Counted from the first letter of the stretch, positions 35,973 to 46,431 are shown. The stretch is 60,975 nt of DNA from Robiginitomaculum sp. (GCA_016763315.1 JAESTZ010000111.1:1-60975); one strand, 5' to 3'. Notes: generated from the sequence alone by a model not told the origin. Numbers and translations are program-made.

Positions 35973-36137
35973 TTATTCCGCTTGTGATTGCTCTTCTTTG
36001 TCCTGATCATCCCACATTGGTGGTGGTATCTCTGGTGCGCCGCGAACCCCGCAAGCAGCCAAAGCCAAAGAAACTATTGCGACAAACGCCAAAATTTTTG
36101 TTTTTGCCAGAGAGACAGAATTATTATCATTGATCAT
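35973..36137 (-). CDS. LptM-like small lipoprotein
   Basis: A 54-residue lipoprotein with a hydrophobic signal and lipobox LAAC followed by [11 protein letters not shown], the short Cys-Gly-x-(R/K)-Gly pattern of the YifL/LptM family that assists LptD maturation in the outer membrane. The ATG at 36137 overlaps the argH stop in an ATGA arrangement, the usual argH-lipoprotein order. A longer start at 36155 would add six residues inside argH. Confidence 0.75.
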   Translation of the reverse strand: MINDNNSVSLAKTKILAFVAIVSLALAACGVRGAPEIPPPMWDDQDKEEQSQAE

Positions 36138-37534
36138 GTTAACCGTTCTTTCCATTTGTTGATTTGATAAACTACTTGATCCGGAGCTGTTCCACCATAA
36201 GAAGTACGACTTTTAGCAGAGTTTTGCGGTGAAAGTATGTCAAAAACTTGCCCACGAATCTCTGACTCGATGCTTTGCATTTGCTCCAAGCTAAGTTGCG
36301 TCAAGTCAACACCTTGCTCTTCTGCCAGCTTAACTATCGAGCCAGATATGTGATGAGCCTCACGAAATGTCTTACCGGCTTCACGTACCAGCCAGTCTGC
36401 AAGATCGGTGGCTGTAGCAAAACCGCCGCCAGCAGCTAATGCCATTTTCTCGCGGTTCATTTGAATATCGCCAACCAAAGCGCACATTACTCGCAAGCAT
36501 AAATCAAGCGTAGAAAATGCGTCCATTACTGGTTCTTTATCTTCTTGCATGTCTTTGGAATAAGCCAATGGCAGGCCTTTTAATACCAATACCAGAGCCT
36601 GAAATGCACCGGTAATGCGTCCGGTTTTTGCCCGCACTAATTCTGCTGCATCGGGGTTGCGTTTTTGCGGCATAATCGACGAGCCAGTGGAAAATTTATC
36701 ACTAAACGTACCAAAGCCAATTCCGGTAGCCGTCCAATAGACCATTTCATCGGCAAGCCGCGATAAGTTCACCGCACATATCACCGCCGCAGAAAGAGCT
36801 TCTAGAGCAAAATCTCGCGATGAAACTGCATCCAATGAATTAGCCATTGGTTGATCAAAGCCAAGCGCATCGGAAGTTTGCTGGCGATCAATGGCAAATG
36901 CAGTGCCGGCCAATGCTGCCGCCCCTAGCGGACACTCATTTAAGCGTTTACGGGCATCAAACAACCGCCCGGCATCGCGATCCAGCATTTCCACATAGGC
37001 CAATAAGTGGTGGCCAAAAGTTACCGGTTGTGCGGTTTGCAAATGGGTAAGACCGGGCAGTATTGCATCTGCATATTCTTCGGCGCGTAATACCAAGGCC
37101 TGTTGTAATTTGCGAACCATTGCAATTTGTCCGTCTAATGCTTCACGCAGCCATAACCGAAAATCAGTGGCCACCTGATCATTGCGTGATCTGGCAGTGT
37201 GTAGTTTACCAGCTACTGAACCGATTAACTCAGTTAAACGCGCCTCCACATGCATGTGAATGTCTTCGCGCTCTTGGAAAAACTCGAAATCACCGGCTTC
37301 GATCTCTACGGCGATTTGCTGTAAACCATTGGTGATGGCTTCGGCTTCGGCCTTTGTAATAATTTCGCAAGCACCCAACATTATAACATGGGCGATAGAG
37401 CCGGTAATGTCTTGCTTTGCCATGTGCCGGTCGATATTAATACTGGCATTTATGGTTTGCATTAAATCATCGGCGCTGTCTTTAAACCTTCCGCCCCAAA
37501 GTGGATTGACTTTGTCGTTGTCTTTCTGTGCCAT
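36134..37534 (-). CDS. argH: Argininosuccinate lyase
   Basis: Last step of arginine synthesis, cleaving argininosuccinate to arginine and fumarate. 466 residues with the fumarase/aspartase superfamily signature [12 protein letters not shown] at about 285-296 and N-terminal [16 protein letters not shown]. Divergent from tlpA and coupled to the small lipoprotein gene by a four-base overlap. Confidence 0.96.
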   Translation of the reverse strand: MAQKDNDKVNPLWGGRFKDSADDLMQTINASINIDRHMAKQDITGSIAHVIMLGACEIITKAEAEAITNGLQQIAVEIEAGDFEFFQEREDIHMHVEARLTELIGSVAGKLHTARSRNDQVATDFRLWLREALDGQIAMVRKLQQALVLRAEEYADAILPGLTHLQTAQPVTFGHHLLAYVEMLDRDAGRLFDARKRLNECPLGAAALAGTAFAIDRQQTSDALGFDQPMANSLDAVSSRDFALEALSAAVICAVNLSRLADEMVYWTATGIGFGTFSDKFSTGSSIMPQKRNPDAAELVRAKTGRITGAFQALVLVLKGLPLAYSKDMQEDKEPVMDAFSTLDLCLRVMCALVGDIQMNREKMALAAGGGFATATDLADWLVREAGKTFREAHHISGSIVKLAEEQGVDLTQLSLEQMQSIESEIRGQVFDILSPQNSAKSRTSYGGTAPDQVVYQINKWKERLT

Positions 37535-37573
37535 AGGTAATCTCTTGTGAATAATATATTTAGTGGTTGATTG

Positions 37574-38194
37574 ATGAAAAGAACTTTGAAAATTGCGATT
37601 TATGTCCTGCTTGCGTCGGGCTTTGCTGTTGTTTTAATGGTATTGGCCAGTTCTCTAATTGATCCAACCAGCAACCAAGCGAAAAATCAAACAAATAGCA
37701 ACATACAACAAGCAGTTCTTGGTAAAATGATAACCCTTTCTCCACGGCCTAAGCAACCAAATGCGAAGTTTCTGAACGCCGCTGGCGAGAAACTGGTTTT
37801 GGAACAATTCAAAGGCAAAGTTATTTTGCTTAATATCTGGGCTACGTGGTGCGAACCGTGCGTCGAGGAAATGCCATCGCTTGATGCATTACAAGACAAA
37901 TTAGGCGGCGATGATTTTGAAGTTATTGCAATTTCTGAAGATCGCTCGATAGAAGATGTTAAAACCTTTTATCAGGAATATAATATCGAAAACCTTACCA
38001 TATATATGGACGAGAAGTTTTCAGTTGTTACCCAATTATATGTGAAAGATTACCCCAAAGGCCTGCCGATCACCATTTTATACGACCGGCAAGGACGTGA
38101 AATCTTTAGGCTCTCCGGTGGTTTTGACTGGGTATCTGATGAAGCGATTACCAGAATCGAAAAGGTAATTTTATCTTCTACTGTCAAAGAATAA
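37574..38194 (+). CDS. TlpA-family membrane-anchored thioredoxin
   Basis: Periplasmic thiol-disulfide reductant with an N-terminal anchor (about 8-29) and a thioredoxin fold carrying [11 protein letters not shown] (Cys at 93 and 96) and the cis-Pro loop GLPITILYD. TlpA proteins help cytochrome oxidase or cytochrome c maturation. The ATG at 37574 is used, one codon after a TTG. Divergent from argH, a common alphaproteobacterial pairing. Its end overlaps the convergent 62-residue gene by 24 bases. Confidence 0.87.
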   Translation: MKRTLKIAIYVLLASGFAVVLMVLASSLIDPTSNQAKNQTNSNIQQAVLGKMITLSPRPKQPNAKFLNAAGEKLVLEQFKGKVILLNIWATWCEPCVEEMPSLDALQDKLGGDDFEVIAISEDRSIEDVKTFYQEYNIENLTIYMDEKFSVVTQLYVKDYPKGLPITILYDRQGREIFRLSGGFDWVSDEAITRIEKVILSSTVKE

Positions 38195-38359
38195 CATTAC
38201 CAGCGCCCCAAGGCATATAGAAACCGCCAGCCATGCCACGTCTTCGGCCCAACCATCGCGCATCAGTGTCAATACAAAGCCCATTATGGCACAAGCAATC
38301 AAGATCAGAACCAATGGTAACTGGCTTTGGCTTTTTGTTGTTTGCGGACGTTCTGGCAT
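38171..38359 (-). CDS. Small two-helix membrane protein
   Basis: 62 residues: basic N-terminus (MPERPQTTKSQS), two hydrophobic helices (about 14-31 and 41-57), a short WAED loop and a basic end. GGAT precedes the ATG by six bases. The overlap with the tlpA 3' end and the lack of a recognised family lower confidence, but the topology is coherent. Confidence 0.5.
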   Translation of the reverse strand: MPERPQTTKSQSQLPLVLILIACAIMGFVLTLMRDGWAEDVAWLAVSICLGALVMLFFDSRR

Positions 38360-38445
38360 TTTCGATCCATATCAGGACAATTTACCAGTATACCAGCAAA
38401 ATCCGCGCCAAGCGAATCAGGTGGTGTGTACATTTGAGAGTAGAG

Positions 38446-39228
38446 CTATTGCGCGCTCATTCCGCCGTCGATTTTTAACTCAATTCCGGTAATAAATCGC
38501 GATTCATCTGCTGCCAAATAAACGCAAGCCCACGAAACATCGTCAGGCTCACCAATGCGACCTAATGGGACGTTACGAGCCAAACTTTGTTCCAGCTCTT
38601 GCGGACTTCTGGCACCCAAAGCTGCGCCCATTTCGTACATTATCGGGGTACGAACAAAAGTCGGGTGTATCGAGTTCGAACGGATATCATAACCTGCACT
38701 GGCGCAATGCAAAGCAACCGACTTTGACAATAACCAAACTGCGGCTTTGGCAGAGTTATAAGCAGCCATATTGCCAGCGGCATAAAGTCCGGCAATCGAC
38801 GAAACATTTATGATCGAGCCGGGTTGGTTTTGTTTCATGTACGGGATTGCCAATTTGCAACCCAAAAACACCGAATCAACATCGACAGCGAAGACTTTTT
38901 GAAATGTCTCTAAACTTTCGTCTTCCACTGAAGCTACCGAGCCAATTCCAGCATTGTTTATCAAAACACTGATCCCGCCCATTGCGGTATTTGCCGCGCT
39001 TAACACTTGCTGCCAGCTTTGCTGGTCTGCAACATCATGTTCAAAAGCAAAAGCAGCGCCGGGATAGATTTCATTAATTTCTGCGGCTTGGTCTTTTGCG
39101 CCTTGATAATTAAGATCAGTTAGCGCGACCATTGCCCCATGTTCGGCAAATTTCTTGGCGATTGCCGCGCCAAGACCGGATGCTCCTCCGGTGATTACTG
39201 CTTTTTTGTTAGCCAGTCGGTTTTGCAT
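38446..39228 (-). CDS. Short-chain dehydrogenase/reductase
   Basis: Classical SDR of 260 residues: cofactor motif TGGASGLG, NNAG, catalytic Ser in NVSSIAG, YNSAK as YxxxK, and a C-terminal GIELKIDGGMSAQ. D in ALTDLNYQ after beta-2 points to NAD(H). The ATG at 39228 is preferred because AAGGA lies nine bases upstream; a start at 39276 would lie deep in the permease gene. Overlaps the permease end by 20 bases and is likely co-transcribed. Substrate unknown. Confidence 0.9.
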   Translation of the reverse strand: MQNRLANKKAVITGGASGLGAAIAKKFAEHGAMVALTDLNYQGAKDQAAEINEIYPGAAFAFEHDVADQQSWQQVLSAANTAMGGISVLINNAGIGSVASVEDESLETFQKVFAVDVDSVFLGCKLAIPYMKQNQPGSIINVSSIAGLYAAGNMAAYNSAKAAVWLLSKSVALHCASAGYDIRSNSIHPTFVRTPIMYEMGAALGARSPQELEQSLARNVPLGRIGEPDDVSWACVYLAADESRFITGIELKIDGGMSAQ

Positions 39229-40531
39229 TTTGGTTTTCCTTGTTGGCAAAAAGATAAAACAATAGACCGGAGACAATTACCCCTAAGGCAAATAACGCTT
39301 CTGTTGGTCGTGAATATACAACAAAAATCAATGTGAAACCGGTCAAGAGCAAATAAACTAACGGGGTTATCGGGTAAGCAAATACCCGATAAGGCCGATC
39401 CAAATTCGGTTGGCGCCAGCGCAAGACAAACAGCCCAAGAACAGTGACAAAGCTGTTGAGAGCCAATAACCCGCCAGCAAAAACCAATATGCTTTCAAAG
39501 CTGGAGGTTATAATAAATATTATAGTTACGATCGATTGCACCCAAATAGCATTTACCGGAATACCGTCATTATTGGTTTTGCCTAATTTGGTGAAGATTT
39601 TGAAATCTTCGCCGATCATTTGTAATGCCCTTGGTCCTGCCAAGATCATTGCGCTAACCGTTGATATCAACAATACAGCCAGCGATATCCCGACAAACCT
39701 AGCCCAAGTTTCTCCAAAGGCGTATTCGGCGGCAATATAGCCGATCTCAAGCTTGCCGACCATTGCTTCCATCGGTGCGACTTTTAAGAACATATAATTA
39801 AGTGATACATACAAAATCATTACCGTAAAAGTTCCGACAAATAGAACTTTTGGTAAAGTACGTTGCGGGTTGTCCATTTCACCACTTAAATAAGTCGCAG
39901 AATTCCAGCCAGTATAGGCGTATGAAACATAAATAAGAGATATGGCAAACGCGCCGCCAAAGACTAATTTGCTATCACTGGCGATGGGCAGAATTGAAAT
40001 AGCTTGTGGTTCGGGGACAAGGATAATTGCTGTAATGCAAAACAATACGATCACTATGACTTTTAATGCTGTAAAACCGACTTGGGTGCGACCCGAGTTC
40101 TTTCTGGTTGATGAGTGAACTAAAGTCATGATCAGCACTAATGCTATTGCCAATAATTTTACAATCCAACTATCAGTCTCAACACCGGGCAAAACGGTAA
40201 CAAAATACGTACCAAAGGTAATTGCCACTAGAGCCACCGGCGCAGAAAACCCGATAAGCGCCGAATTCCAGCCTGATATAAAGCCTAGCGCCGGATGATA
40301 TATCTTTGACAGAAAATTATACTCGCCACCGGATCTTGGCATGGCTGCGCCAAGTTCGGCATAACTCATCGCCCCGCAAAGTGCGGCAATACCACCAACC
40401 ACCCAAAGCAATAACAAAACAAAGACTGAACGAATATCGGCCAATTGATACCCAAGAGACGCAAACACGCCGGTTCCAACCATATTGGCAATTACTACGG
40501 AAATTGCTGTCCAAAACCGAAACTTGCTCAT
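39209..40531 (-). CDS. APC-family amino-acid permease
   Basis: Inner-membrane transporter, 440 residues and about twelve helices. The first helix has the unwound VIANMVGTGVFASLG motif and the family pattern YAELGAAMPRSGGEYNFL follows. It is closest in pattern to YfnA/cationic or neutral amino-acid carriers. AGGGGAA precedes the ATG. Shares a transcript with the SDR. Confidence 0.88.
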   Translation of the reverse strand: MSKFRFWTAISVVIANMVGTGVFASLGYQLADIRSVFVLLLLWVVGGIAALCGAMSYAELGAAMPRSGGEYNFLSKIYHPALGFISGWNSALIGFSAPVALVAITFGTYFVTVLPGVETDSWIVKLLAIALVLIMTLVHSSTRKNSGRTQVGFTALKVIVIVLFCITAIILVPEPQAISILPIASDSKLVFGGAFAISLIYVSYAYTGWNSATYLSGEMDNPQRTLPKVLFVGTFTVMILYVSLNYMFLKVAPMEAMVGKLEIGYIAAEYAFGETWARFVGISLAVLLISTVSAMILAGPRALQMIGEDFKIFTKLGKTNNDGIPVNAIWVQSIVTIIFIITSSFESILVFAGGLLALNSFVTVLGLFVLRWRQPNLDRPYRVFAYPITPLVYLLLTGFTLIFVVYSRPTEALFALGVIVSGLLFYLFANKENQNAKPTG

Positions 40532-40606
40532 TTAATTCCCCTACCCAAGAGGAAAACACAATGACCTGAAGCTACCCTTCGGGCAAGGTTATGTTTGAAT
40601 ATAAGA

Positions 40607-40634
40607 AAACCCGCGACTATCTAGTCACGGGTTT
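40607..40634 (-). terminator. Rho-independent terminator after rpmE
   Basis: On the minus strand AAACCCGTGACT pairs with AGTCGCGGGTTT over 12 positions (one G.U) around a four-base loop and continues into TTTTCTTAT, about 30 bases after the rpmE stop. Confidence 0.85.
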
Positions 40635-40664
40635 AATCATAATATCGTGTGGTTATTATCTGTT

Positions 40665-40886
40665 TTAAGAAACGAAACCAGCAAATTTATTGCGGAACTT
40701 GGATAATCTGCCACCACGATCAAGTAATTGCTGACCGCCACCAGTCCACGCCGGGTGCGTTGCGCTGTCAATATCCAGTACCAATGAGGCACCTTCTTTA
40801 CCGTAAGTCGAACGGGTAAGGTAAGTGGAGCCATCAGTATTGGTAACGGTAATGCTGTGGTAGTCTGGGTGAATATCTTTTTTCAT
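40665..40886 (-). CDS. rpmE: 50S ribosomal protein L31
   Basis: 73-residue L31 beginning [14 protein letters not shown], with the conserved STHPAWTGG-like block (here [10 protein letters not shown]) and [12 protein letters not shown]. It has none of the zinc-binding Cys of CxxC-type L31, as in other alphaproteobacteria. The start at 40886 matches the family; in-frame ATGs upstream would add unrelated residues. Followed by a strong terminator. Confidence 0.95.
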   Translation of the reverse strand: MKKDIHPDYHSITVTNTDGSTYLTRSTYGKEGASLVLDIDSATHPAWTGGGQQLLDRGGRLSKFRNKFAGFVS

Positions 40887-40997
40887 CGGATCAACTTTTA
40901 GAATTAGGTGTCTTGGCATTGCGCCTGTCATAATTAGAAGCGGGCTTATACAAAACCAGAAGAGGTTAGGCAAGTGTGCAAATGCGGCTAAATGACT

Positions 40998-42962
40998 TTA
41001 AGGCTCAGACTCGTTTAATTTATCACTACGGTCTAAGTGTTGTCGCAAAAACTCTCCGGTTTCTGCCAAAGTTCTAGTACGTGTCTGCGCTCGCGATAAC
41101 CAATGATCGCCACCTTGTAGCTGTATTAACTTGGATTGTTTTCCAGCAACTTTTAAAGCTCGATTCATTATTCTGCTTTGTGCTATTGGCACAACAGTAT
41201 CGTCTTTGCCATGAATGAGCAGTACCGGGGCGGATACATTTTTTACATGCAAAGCTGGCGAAATATTTTCAAGAGTCGTTTTACCGTCAGATCCAGCCAT
41301 TGCTTTTTGCCAATAGGTCGCGCTTTGCGAGTTTTTTCCATAAGTTTGTTGTTGATACCTTAGAAACTCTGGCGCATCGGTAAGCGGAGCAATAGCTACA
41401 GCACATTTGTAAATTTCAGGGGTAAAAGTAATTGCGGCTAATGCCAAATAACCACCATAACTAGCGCCGACAATGCAGATATTATCGGCATCAGCGTATC
41501 CAGAACGAACCAAGGCTTGAACGCCATTATTAACATCAGCCAAGACATCGGTATTCCATTTGCCATGGCCAGCAATTTCAAAATTCTGACCACTGCCGGA
41601 AGAACCTCGATAATTCGGCTGAAACACCAAATACCCCTCATTGGCCAGATATTGCGCCATATAATCCCAACCAACACTATCATAACTAGCCGGCCCGCCA
41701 TGTGGCAGCACTACCAGTGGCAATTTACCGCCACTATATCCCGGCGGCTGGGTTAGAACTGCATGAATAATATGATCGCCGGCGGATTTGTATTTAATGG
41801 TGACAACATCACCGACACTTGCTTTTGGAATATCAGTGCGTCGTTTGGCAAAAACCATCATTTTGCCTGTTGAAGCAGTATAAAGCACATATCGGCCAAC
41901 ATTACCGTCGCCAACCACCAAAACCAACCATGTTTCAAGCTCATCACTCCAGTTAATAGGGTGCACTAATCCAAGGCCAATTTTATCAACTATTGTTTGC
42001 CAAATACGTTGCCGATCAGGGTTTAGGAATTGATACTCTGTGCCATTGGTCGAGGCAAAACCAACAGCCGATACACTTTGTTCGCGCAAAGGTGTTATTG
42101 CTAATATTATATCCGCATCATTTCGCCTTAGTACTGAGCCTGATACCTCGCCATCAGATAAATTAATTTGAAACAACCCGGCTTTGTCGGTTCCTTGATT
42201 ATCAACAAATAACAACCCTGTGCCGTCTTGTGATAGACCGACCACTGATAGCGGAGCTAAATCCGTTTTTTCTTGATATATTTTATTCCAACTATTGCCG
42301 TGTTTGGTTTTAATGCTGAACAAATTATCCCGATTTGAGAAATCAATTCTGGCAACTACTTTACCATCTTTATTGGCAATAAATTCTCTGGTGTTGCTTC
42401 TGCGGCCTTTGGCATAAACTTGGCCGCGACCAGTTTTTAAGCTAACTCGAAACAAAACCCTTCGCTGTTCCACATTAAACGCCGGCATTAACACTTCTTC
42501 GGAATCGAGCAGATAACCACTTACCGTGCCTAATGAACTATTAATGCCCAGCTTTAGAGTATTAGTGAACAGACGTTTGAGTTTCTTACGTTTAATATCA
42601 TAAGAATAAACGCCGCCATATTCGGTTTTACTGGTACGGAATTCTAGAATATTGGTAGTTGTGCTGGCATATAATAATAAATACCGCTCATTGACCCATT
42701 CGAGGTGGCGAACTTTTACCTTTGAAACATCTAGCCCTTGCGGACTTCTGGCTAGATCAAACAGATCCCTTATCAAAACGTCAGTTCGGCCACTTTTAAC
42801 ATACAGATAAGCAATATGGCGACCATTTGGCGACAATGCCATCTTGCTCACTTCTGGCAAAGCACCGAAATTTTCGACGCTTGGTTTGGCCAAAACCGCA
42901 CTTGCAAAACTAAAGCTATATGCCACAAAACTAATAATCAGTAGTTTCGCAAAATTCCTCAA
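40998..42962 (-). CDS. S9 family (prolyl oligopeptidase-type) secreted peptidase
   Basis: Serine peptidase of 654 residues with signal peptide (cleavage after AVLA, about residue 25), a beta-propeller over about 30-390 and a C-terminal alpha/beta hydrolase domain. Triad: S501 in GASYGGY, D588 in HGKDDTVVP, H620 in GGDHWLS. Likely removes short peptides in the periplasm, in the acylaminoacyl/dipeptidyl peptidase branch. The start appears to be TTG at 42962, with AAAGG ten bases upstream; no ATG gives a signal peptide. Confidence 0.9.
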   Translation of the reverse strand: MRNFAKLLIISFVAYSFSFASAVLAKPSVENFGALPEVSKMALSPNGRHIAYLYVKSGRTDVLIRDLFDLARSPQGLDVSKVKVRHLEWVNERYLLLYASTTTNILEFRTSKTEYGGVYSYDIKRKKLKRLFTNTLKLGINSSLGTVSGYLLDSEEVLMPAFNVEQRRVLFRVSLKTGRGQVYAKGRRSNTREFIANKDGKVVARIDFSNRDNLFSIKTKHGNSWNKIYQEKTDLAPLSVVGLSQDGTGLLFVDNQGTDKAGLFQINLSDGEVSGSVLRRNDADIILAITPLREQSVSAVGFASTNGTEYQFLNPDRQRIWQTIVDKIGLGLVHPINWSDELETWLVLVVGDGNVGRYVLYTASTGKMMVFAKRRTDIPKASVGDVVTIKYKSAGDHIIHAVLTQPPGYSGGKLPLVVLPHGGPASYDSVGWDYMAQYLANEGYLVFQPNYRGSSGSGQNFEIAGHGKWNTDVLADVNNGVQALVRSGYADADNICIVGASYGGYLALAAITFTPEIYKCAVAIAPLTDAPEFLRYQQQTYGKNSQSATYWQKAMAGSDGKTTLENISPALHVKNVSAPVLLIHGKDDTVVPIAQSRIMNRALKVAGKQSKLIQLQGGDHWLSRAQTRTRTLAETGEFLRQHLDRSDKLNESEP

Positions 42963-43252
42963 TTCAAATATACCTTTGCGTTTGCAGTTCCGTTTAGATG
43001 GAAATTTCGATCGCTTTATAGTTCATCTATTTAATTTTTTCAATTAGCGGTTGGTCTGATGGCGCTCTATCTTTGTCATCACAGGGTTTATTTCAGTAAT
43101 CGATTTTGTGCCAACGGTAATGGTTATAGAGCTAGAACTCATTCGCCCTTACTTGCCCTTGAACTACGAGGAGAAGTTTCAAACACGCTAAAGACAACCA
43201 TACTTGCTACAATAATCTTGCAAATGGCTCTAACCAACAGGTTTTTATGCTT

Positions 43253-44197
43253 TTATAGCCCAGTACCAAATATAACACGAAGCGCGGACACTAGAGCCAG
43301 AGGTTGGTCAAGCAAGACGTGATGCTTTGCTTCAGGAATAGATATGTGACTAGGTCCTTTTGGAAAGACTTGTTTCACAAATGTCCACATTTCATCGTCT
43401 AGCAAAGATGATTGCTCACCTCTGATCAATGTTACCGGACATTGAAACTGGTTTACCACCTCAATGGCCGCTTTCATGTCATAGCGCATTTTTGGCCATA
43501 ATTGTGGATCAAAACACCAAGTCCAGCCGCCATCAACTTGTTTTAGGGAATTCCTGGCAATATGATCAATCAAAAATACGTTTTTGCAAGGCTGTGACGG
43601 CAATAGCCTAAACCTCGCCAGCGCCTGCTCTAAAGTCTCATAAACCTTACCTCCTCGTGAAGGAGGAGGCGAACGACGCTGTTTATCAGCCTCGCGCACC
43701 GGGCTATCGACAACAACGGCACCTTGAAATCGATCACCATAGGCGGCAGCAAAAGCCATTGTAACAAACCCACCGAAAGAATGACCAACCAGCCATGGTT
43801 TTGTTTTGCTTTTGAATAATTCAGCATCTTCGGCGCAAGCTAAAACCTCGGCAGCATAGGTCGGCATATCATAAGACTCCCGCCAACTACTTTGACCCAT
43901 ACCCGAAAGATCCAGAGCGACTACTCGGTAATACGGGGTAAAAAACGGAGCAATAAAATCCCACCAACTTTTATGAGCAACTCCGCCATGCACCAATATC
44001 AAGCCCGGCTTACCCTTATCTCCCCATACTCGGTAGCGAATACTTGCACCCAAAACCTCTACGTCAGCATCTTCAAAAGTAGAATCAACACAGGTTTTGA
44101 ACCAATTTGGAGCTGGAGGTTTAGTGCCTTCAAGCTTTGCAAGTGGCAATTCGTGCGCGGGTTTATTCTTTTTGTTGGTTTTATTTTTCATACCCAT
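43253..44197 (-). CDS. Alpha/beta hydrolase
   Basis: Single-domain alpha/beta hydrolase of about 314 residues: oxyanion region LVHGGVAHKSWWDF, nucleophile elbow VGHSFGG, and a late His in AKHHVLLDQP; the acid is probably in EQSSLLDDEM. The N-terminal 30 residues are basic. I start at the ATG at 44197; a TTG at 44227 would add ten residues, and neither has a strong ribosome site. Substrate unknown. Divergent from the NtrC-like regulator. Confidence 0.82.
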   Translation of the reverse strand: MGMKNKTNKKNKPAHELPLAKLEGTKPPAPNWFKTCVDSTFEDADVEVLGASIRYRVWGDKGKPGLILVHGGVAHKSWWDFIAPFFTPYYRVVALDLSGMGQSSWRESYDMPTYAAEVLACAEDAELFKSKTKPWLVGHSFGGFVTMAFAAAYGDRFQGAVVVDSPVREADKQRRSPPPSRGGKVYETLEQALARFRLLPSQPCKNVFLIDHIARNSLKQVDGGWTWCFDPQLWPKMRYDMKAAIEVVNQFQCPVTLIRGEQSSLLDDEMWTFVKQVFPKGPSHISIPEAKHHVLLDQPLALVSALRVIFGTGL

Positions 44198-44373
44198 GCC
44201 GATAGCGTTGGTTTGAGACGAGGTCAATCAACAGTACTGAATAATGTCTGTACCAAATTGAACCATTAACCGGTTTGTAACCATGAAACGTAACCGGATT
44301 TTTACTGCAATCACTCATAGTGGCACTAACAAAGCTCATTAGAGAAAAATCGCACAACAGAAGGCGTGTTCCC

Positions 44374-45840
44374 ATGACCAAAACAATATTGATTGTTGAC
44401 GATGACCCGACACAGCGTCGCCTTATGCAGGCTGTCGTAGAAAAACAAGGGTTTGTCGCCGCTCATGCCGATAGCGGGGAAGCCGCAGTCGAGGCAATAA
44501 CCAGTTGTGGCAACATTGATGTGATATTGCTTGATTTGGTAATGCCTGGAATGGGGGGCATGAAAGCTCTTGCTGAAATTCGTGATCGCGTTCCACATAT
44601 TCCCGTTATAGTTCAAACCGGCCAAGGTGGTATTGAAACCGTGGTAAAAGCAATGCAGGTCGGAGCTGCAGACTTCTTTGTTAAACCCGTTAGCCCTGAG
44701 AGGCTCCTGGTTTCATTGCGAAATGTAATGAAGGTCGGAGAGCTTGAAGGCGAGGTTGTACGTTTGCGCAAAACCGCCACAGGAGCCTTGACCTTTGGTG
44801 ATATGATCGCCAGCGCACCTGTCATGCATCAGGTAGTGCGCTTGGGAGAACGGGCTGCCAAATCCAATATCCCGATATTGGTATTAGGCGAAAGCGGTGT
44901 CGGCAAAGAATTGGTCGCCAGAGCCATTCACGGAGCGTCGGCAAGAGCCGGCAAGCCGATGATTACGGTTAATTGTGGAGCTTTACCGGAAAACTTGGTG
45001 GAAAGCATTTTGTTCGGCCATGAAAAAGGGGCGTTTACCGGGGCTATCGATAAGCATAAAGGCAAATTTCGGGAAGCTGACGGCGGGACTTTGTTTCTTG
45101 ATGAAGTTGGTGATTTACCAATGGATATGCAGGTTAAATTGCTACGTGCATTGCAAGAGGGCGAGATTGACCCTGTTGGCGCAAAACGTTCGATCAAGGT
45201 CAATGTACGGATCATTTCGGCAACTAATCGCGATCTAACCGAAGACGTAGCCAATGGAAAATTCAGAGAAGATCTGTTTTATCGATTGAATGTATTTCCT
45301 TTGGAAGTTCCACCGCTTCGTGATCGCATGGAGGATCTGCCGGAACTAACTCGTCACTTTATTGGCAGGTTCAATGCTCAAGAAGGCACTCATATCTCTG
45401 GAGTAACCGCAAAAACCATGGGTTTGTTGAAAAGATTTGATTGGCCGGGTAATGTTCGTCAACTTGAAAATGCAGTTTTTCGAGCGGTGGTTTTATGCGA
45501 GGGCAACGAGCTGGAAGCCGAGGATTTTCCACACATTTCAGGCATTACTCGCCAAATTAGCGCTAATTCTGACGAAGAAGCCTTAGTGGTGGCACAACAA
45601 GCTCCAGAGGCGAGCGAAGGTCCTGTTGCGATCAACGATGACCCGGTGCATATTACCAACACAGCAGGCCACATACGAGCCTTAGAGGAAATTGAGCGCG
45701 ATTTGATAGAGTTTGCGATAAATGCCTATGCTGGTCACATGTCTGAAATTGCGCGGCGTTTGGGAATTGGTCGTTCCACATTATATCGTAAGGTCAAAGA
45801 GCACGACCTTGATTCAAATGTAGAGAAAGTGGCCAGTTAA
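44374..45840 (+). CDS. NtrC-family sigma-54 response regulator
   Basis: 488-residue activator with receiver (ILIVDDDPTQRR; phosphorylated Asp in VILLDLVMPGM; Lys in FFVKPVSPERL), AAA+ domain (GESGVGKE, GAFTGA, GGTLFLDEVGDL, FREDLFYRLNVFPLEVPPLR) and Fis-type HTH (AGHMSEIARRLGIGRSTLYRK). It activates sigma-54 promoters when phosphorylated. The start at 44374 puts the receiver at the N-terminus; AGAAGG lies about ten bases upstream. No histidine kinase is adjacent, so it is an orphan here. Confidence 0.93.
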   Translation: MTKTILIVDDDPTQRRLMQAVVEKQGFVAAHADSGEAAVEAITSCGNIDVILLDLVMPGMGGMKALAEIRDRVPHIPVIVQTGQGGIETVVKAMQVGAADFFVKPVSPERLLVSLRNVMKVGELEGEVVRLRKTATGALTFGDMIASAPVMHQVVRLGERAAKSNIPILVLGESGVGKELVARAIHGASARAGKPMITVNCGALPENLVESILFGHEKGAFTGAIDKHKGKFREADGGTLFLDEVGDLPMDMQVKLLRALQEGEIDPVGAKRSIKVNVRIISATNRDLTEDVANGKFREDLFYRLNVFPLEVPPLRDRMEDLPELTRHFIGRFNAQEGTHISGVTAKTMGLLKRFDWPGNVRQLENAVFRAVVLCEGNELEAEDFPHISGITRQISANSDEEALVVAQQAPEASEGPVAINDDPVHITNTAGHIRALEEIERDLIEFAINAYAGHMSEIARRLGIGRSTLYRKVKEHDLDSNVEKVAS

Positions 45841-45857
45841 AACCGCCAAGATTATTC

Positions 45858-46367
45858 CTATTCGATATCGCAAGTTTCACCTGACCATTGCGGTAGATCA
45901 GGTCGTGGAGTTAATACTAGCTCCACGTCTCCAAATAATTCAGCTGCTTCGATCCATAAAGCTTTTTGCTCCTTCAGGCTCGTTGCACTTTCTAACGCCA
46001 GCAATTTATCTATGGCATCAGCCGACATACCTCGAAAAATACAAGCTAGGTCTTGCGGGCCGTTATTATTATCAATTTTAGTTGCCGTGCTCACTGCAAG
46101 TTTTGAGAACCGATCAAAATCTTGTTTAATATTTTTATTTATTACGAGAAGATCAGTTGCGGTGCCGGCTGCGTGTTCTGCATTTGATTGGCTAATACTT
46201 TGTAGTTGTTGCGCTACCTCCCTAAATTCAGAATATTCATTTATATCAGGCGCTAGGCTTTTAATCGTTTCTTCAATTGGTTTTTCTGTTCCTTTTTTTT
46301 GAGTTAATGAAAATATAGAAAAAACAATAATCAATATAATAATGCCGATGAAAAAAGTTTTGTTCAT
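45858..46367 (-). CDS. Hypothetical membrane-anchored protein
   Basis: About 169 residues with an N-terminal helix (TFFIGIIILIIVFSIFSL) followed by a Lys-rich KKGTEK stretch, so the rest should be periplasmic. The body is helical and acidic, with Cys in LACIFRGM and GETCDIE near the end. The ATG at 46367 (MNKTFF) is preferred. It lies convergent to the regulator gene, and its start is 64 bases from the divergent pgi start. Function unknown. Confidence 0.6.
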   Translation of the reverse strand: MNKTFFIGIIILIIVFSIFSLTQKKGTEKPIEETIKSLAPDINEYSEFREVAQQLQSISQSNAEHAAGTATDLLVINKNIKQDFDRFSKLAVSTATKIDNNNGPQDLACIFRGMSADAIDKLLALESATSLKEQKALWIEAAELFGDVELVLTPRPDLPQWSGETCDIE

Positions 46368-46431
46368 AAATACCACCTGTTAAAAAATGCTTTTGGCTTG
46401 ATCCTTTGGCGCAGTTGCGGTTCAAAGGGTT

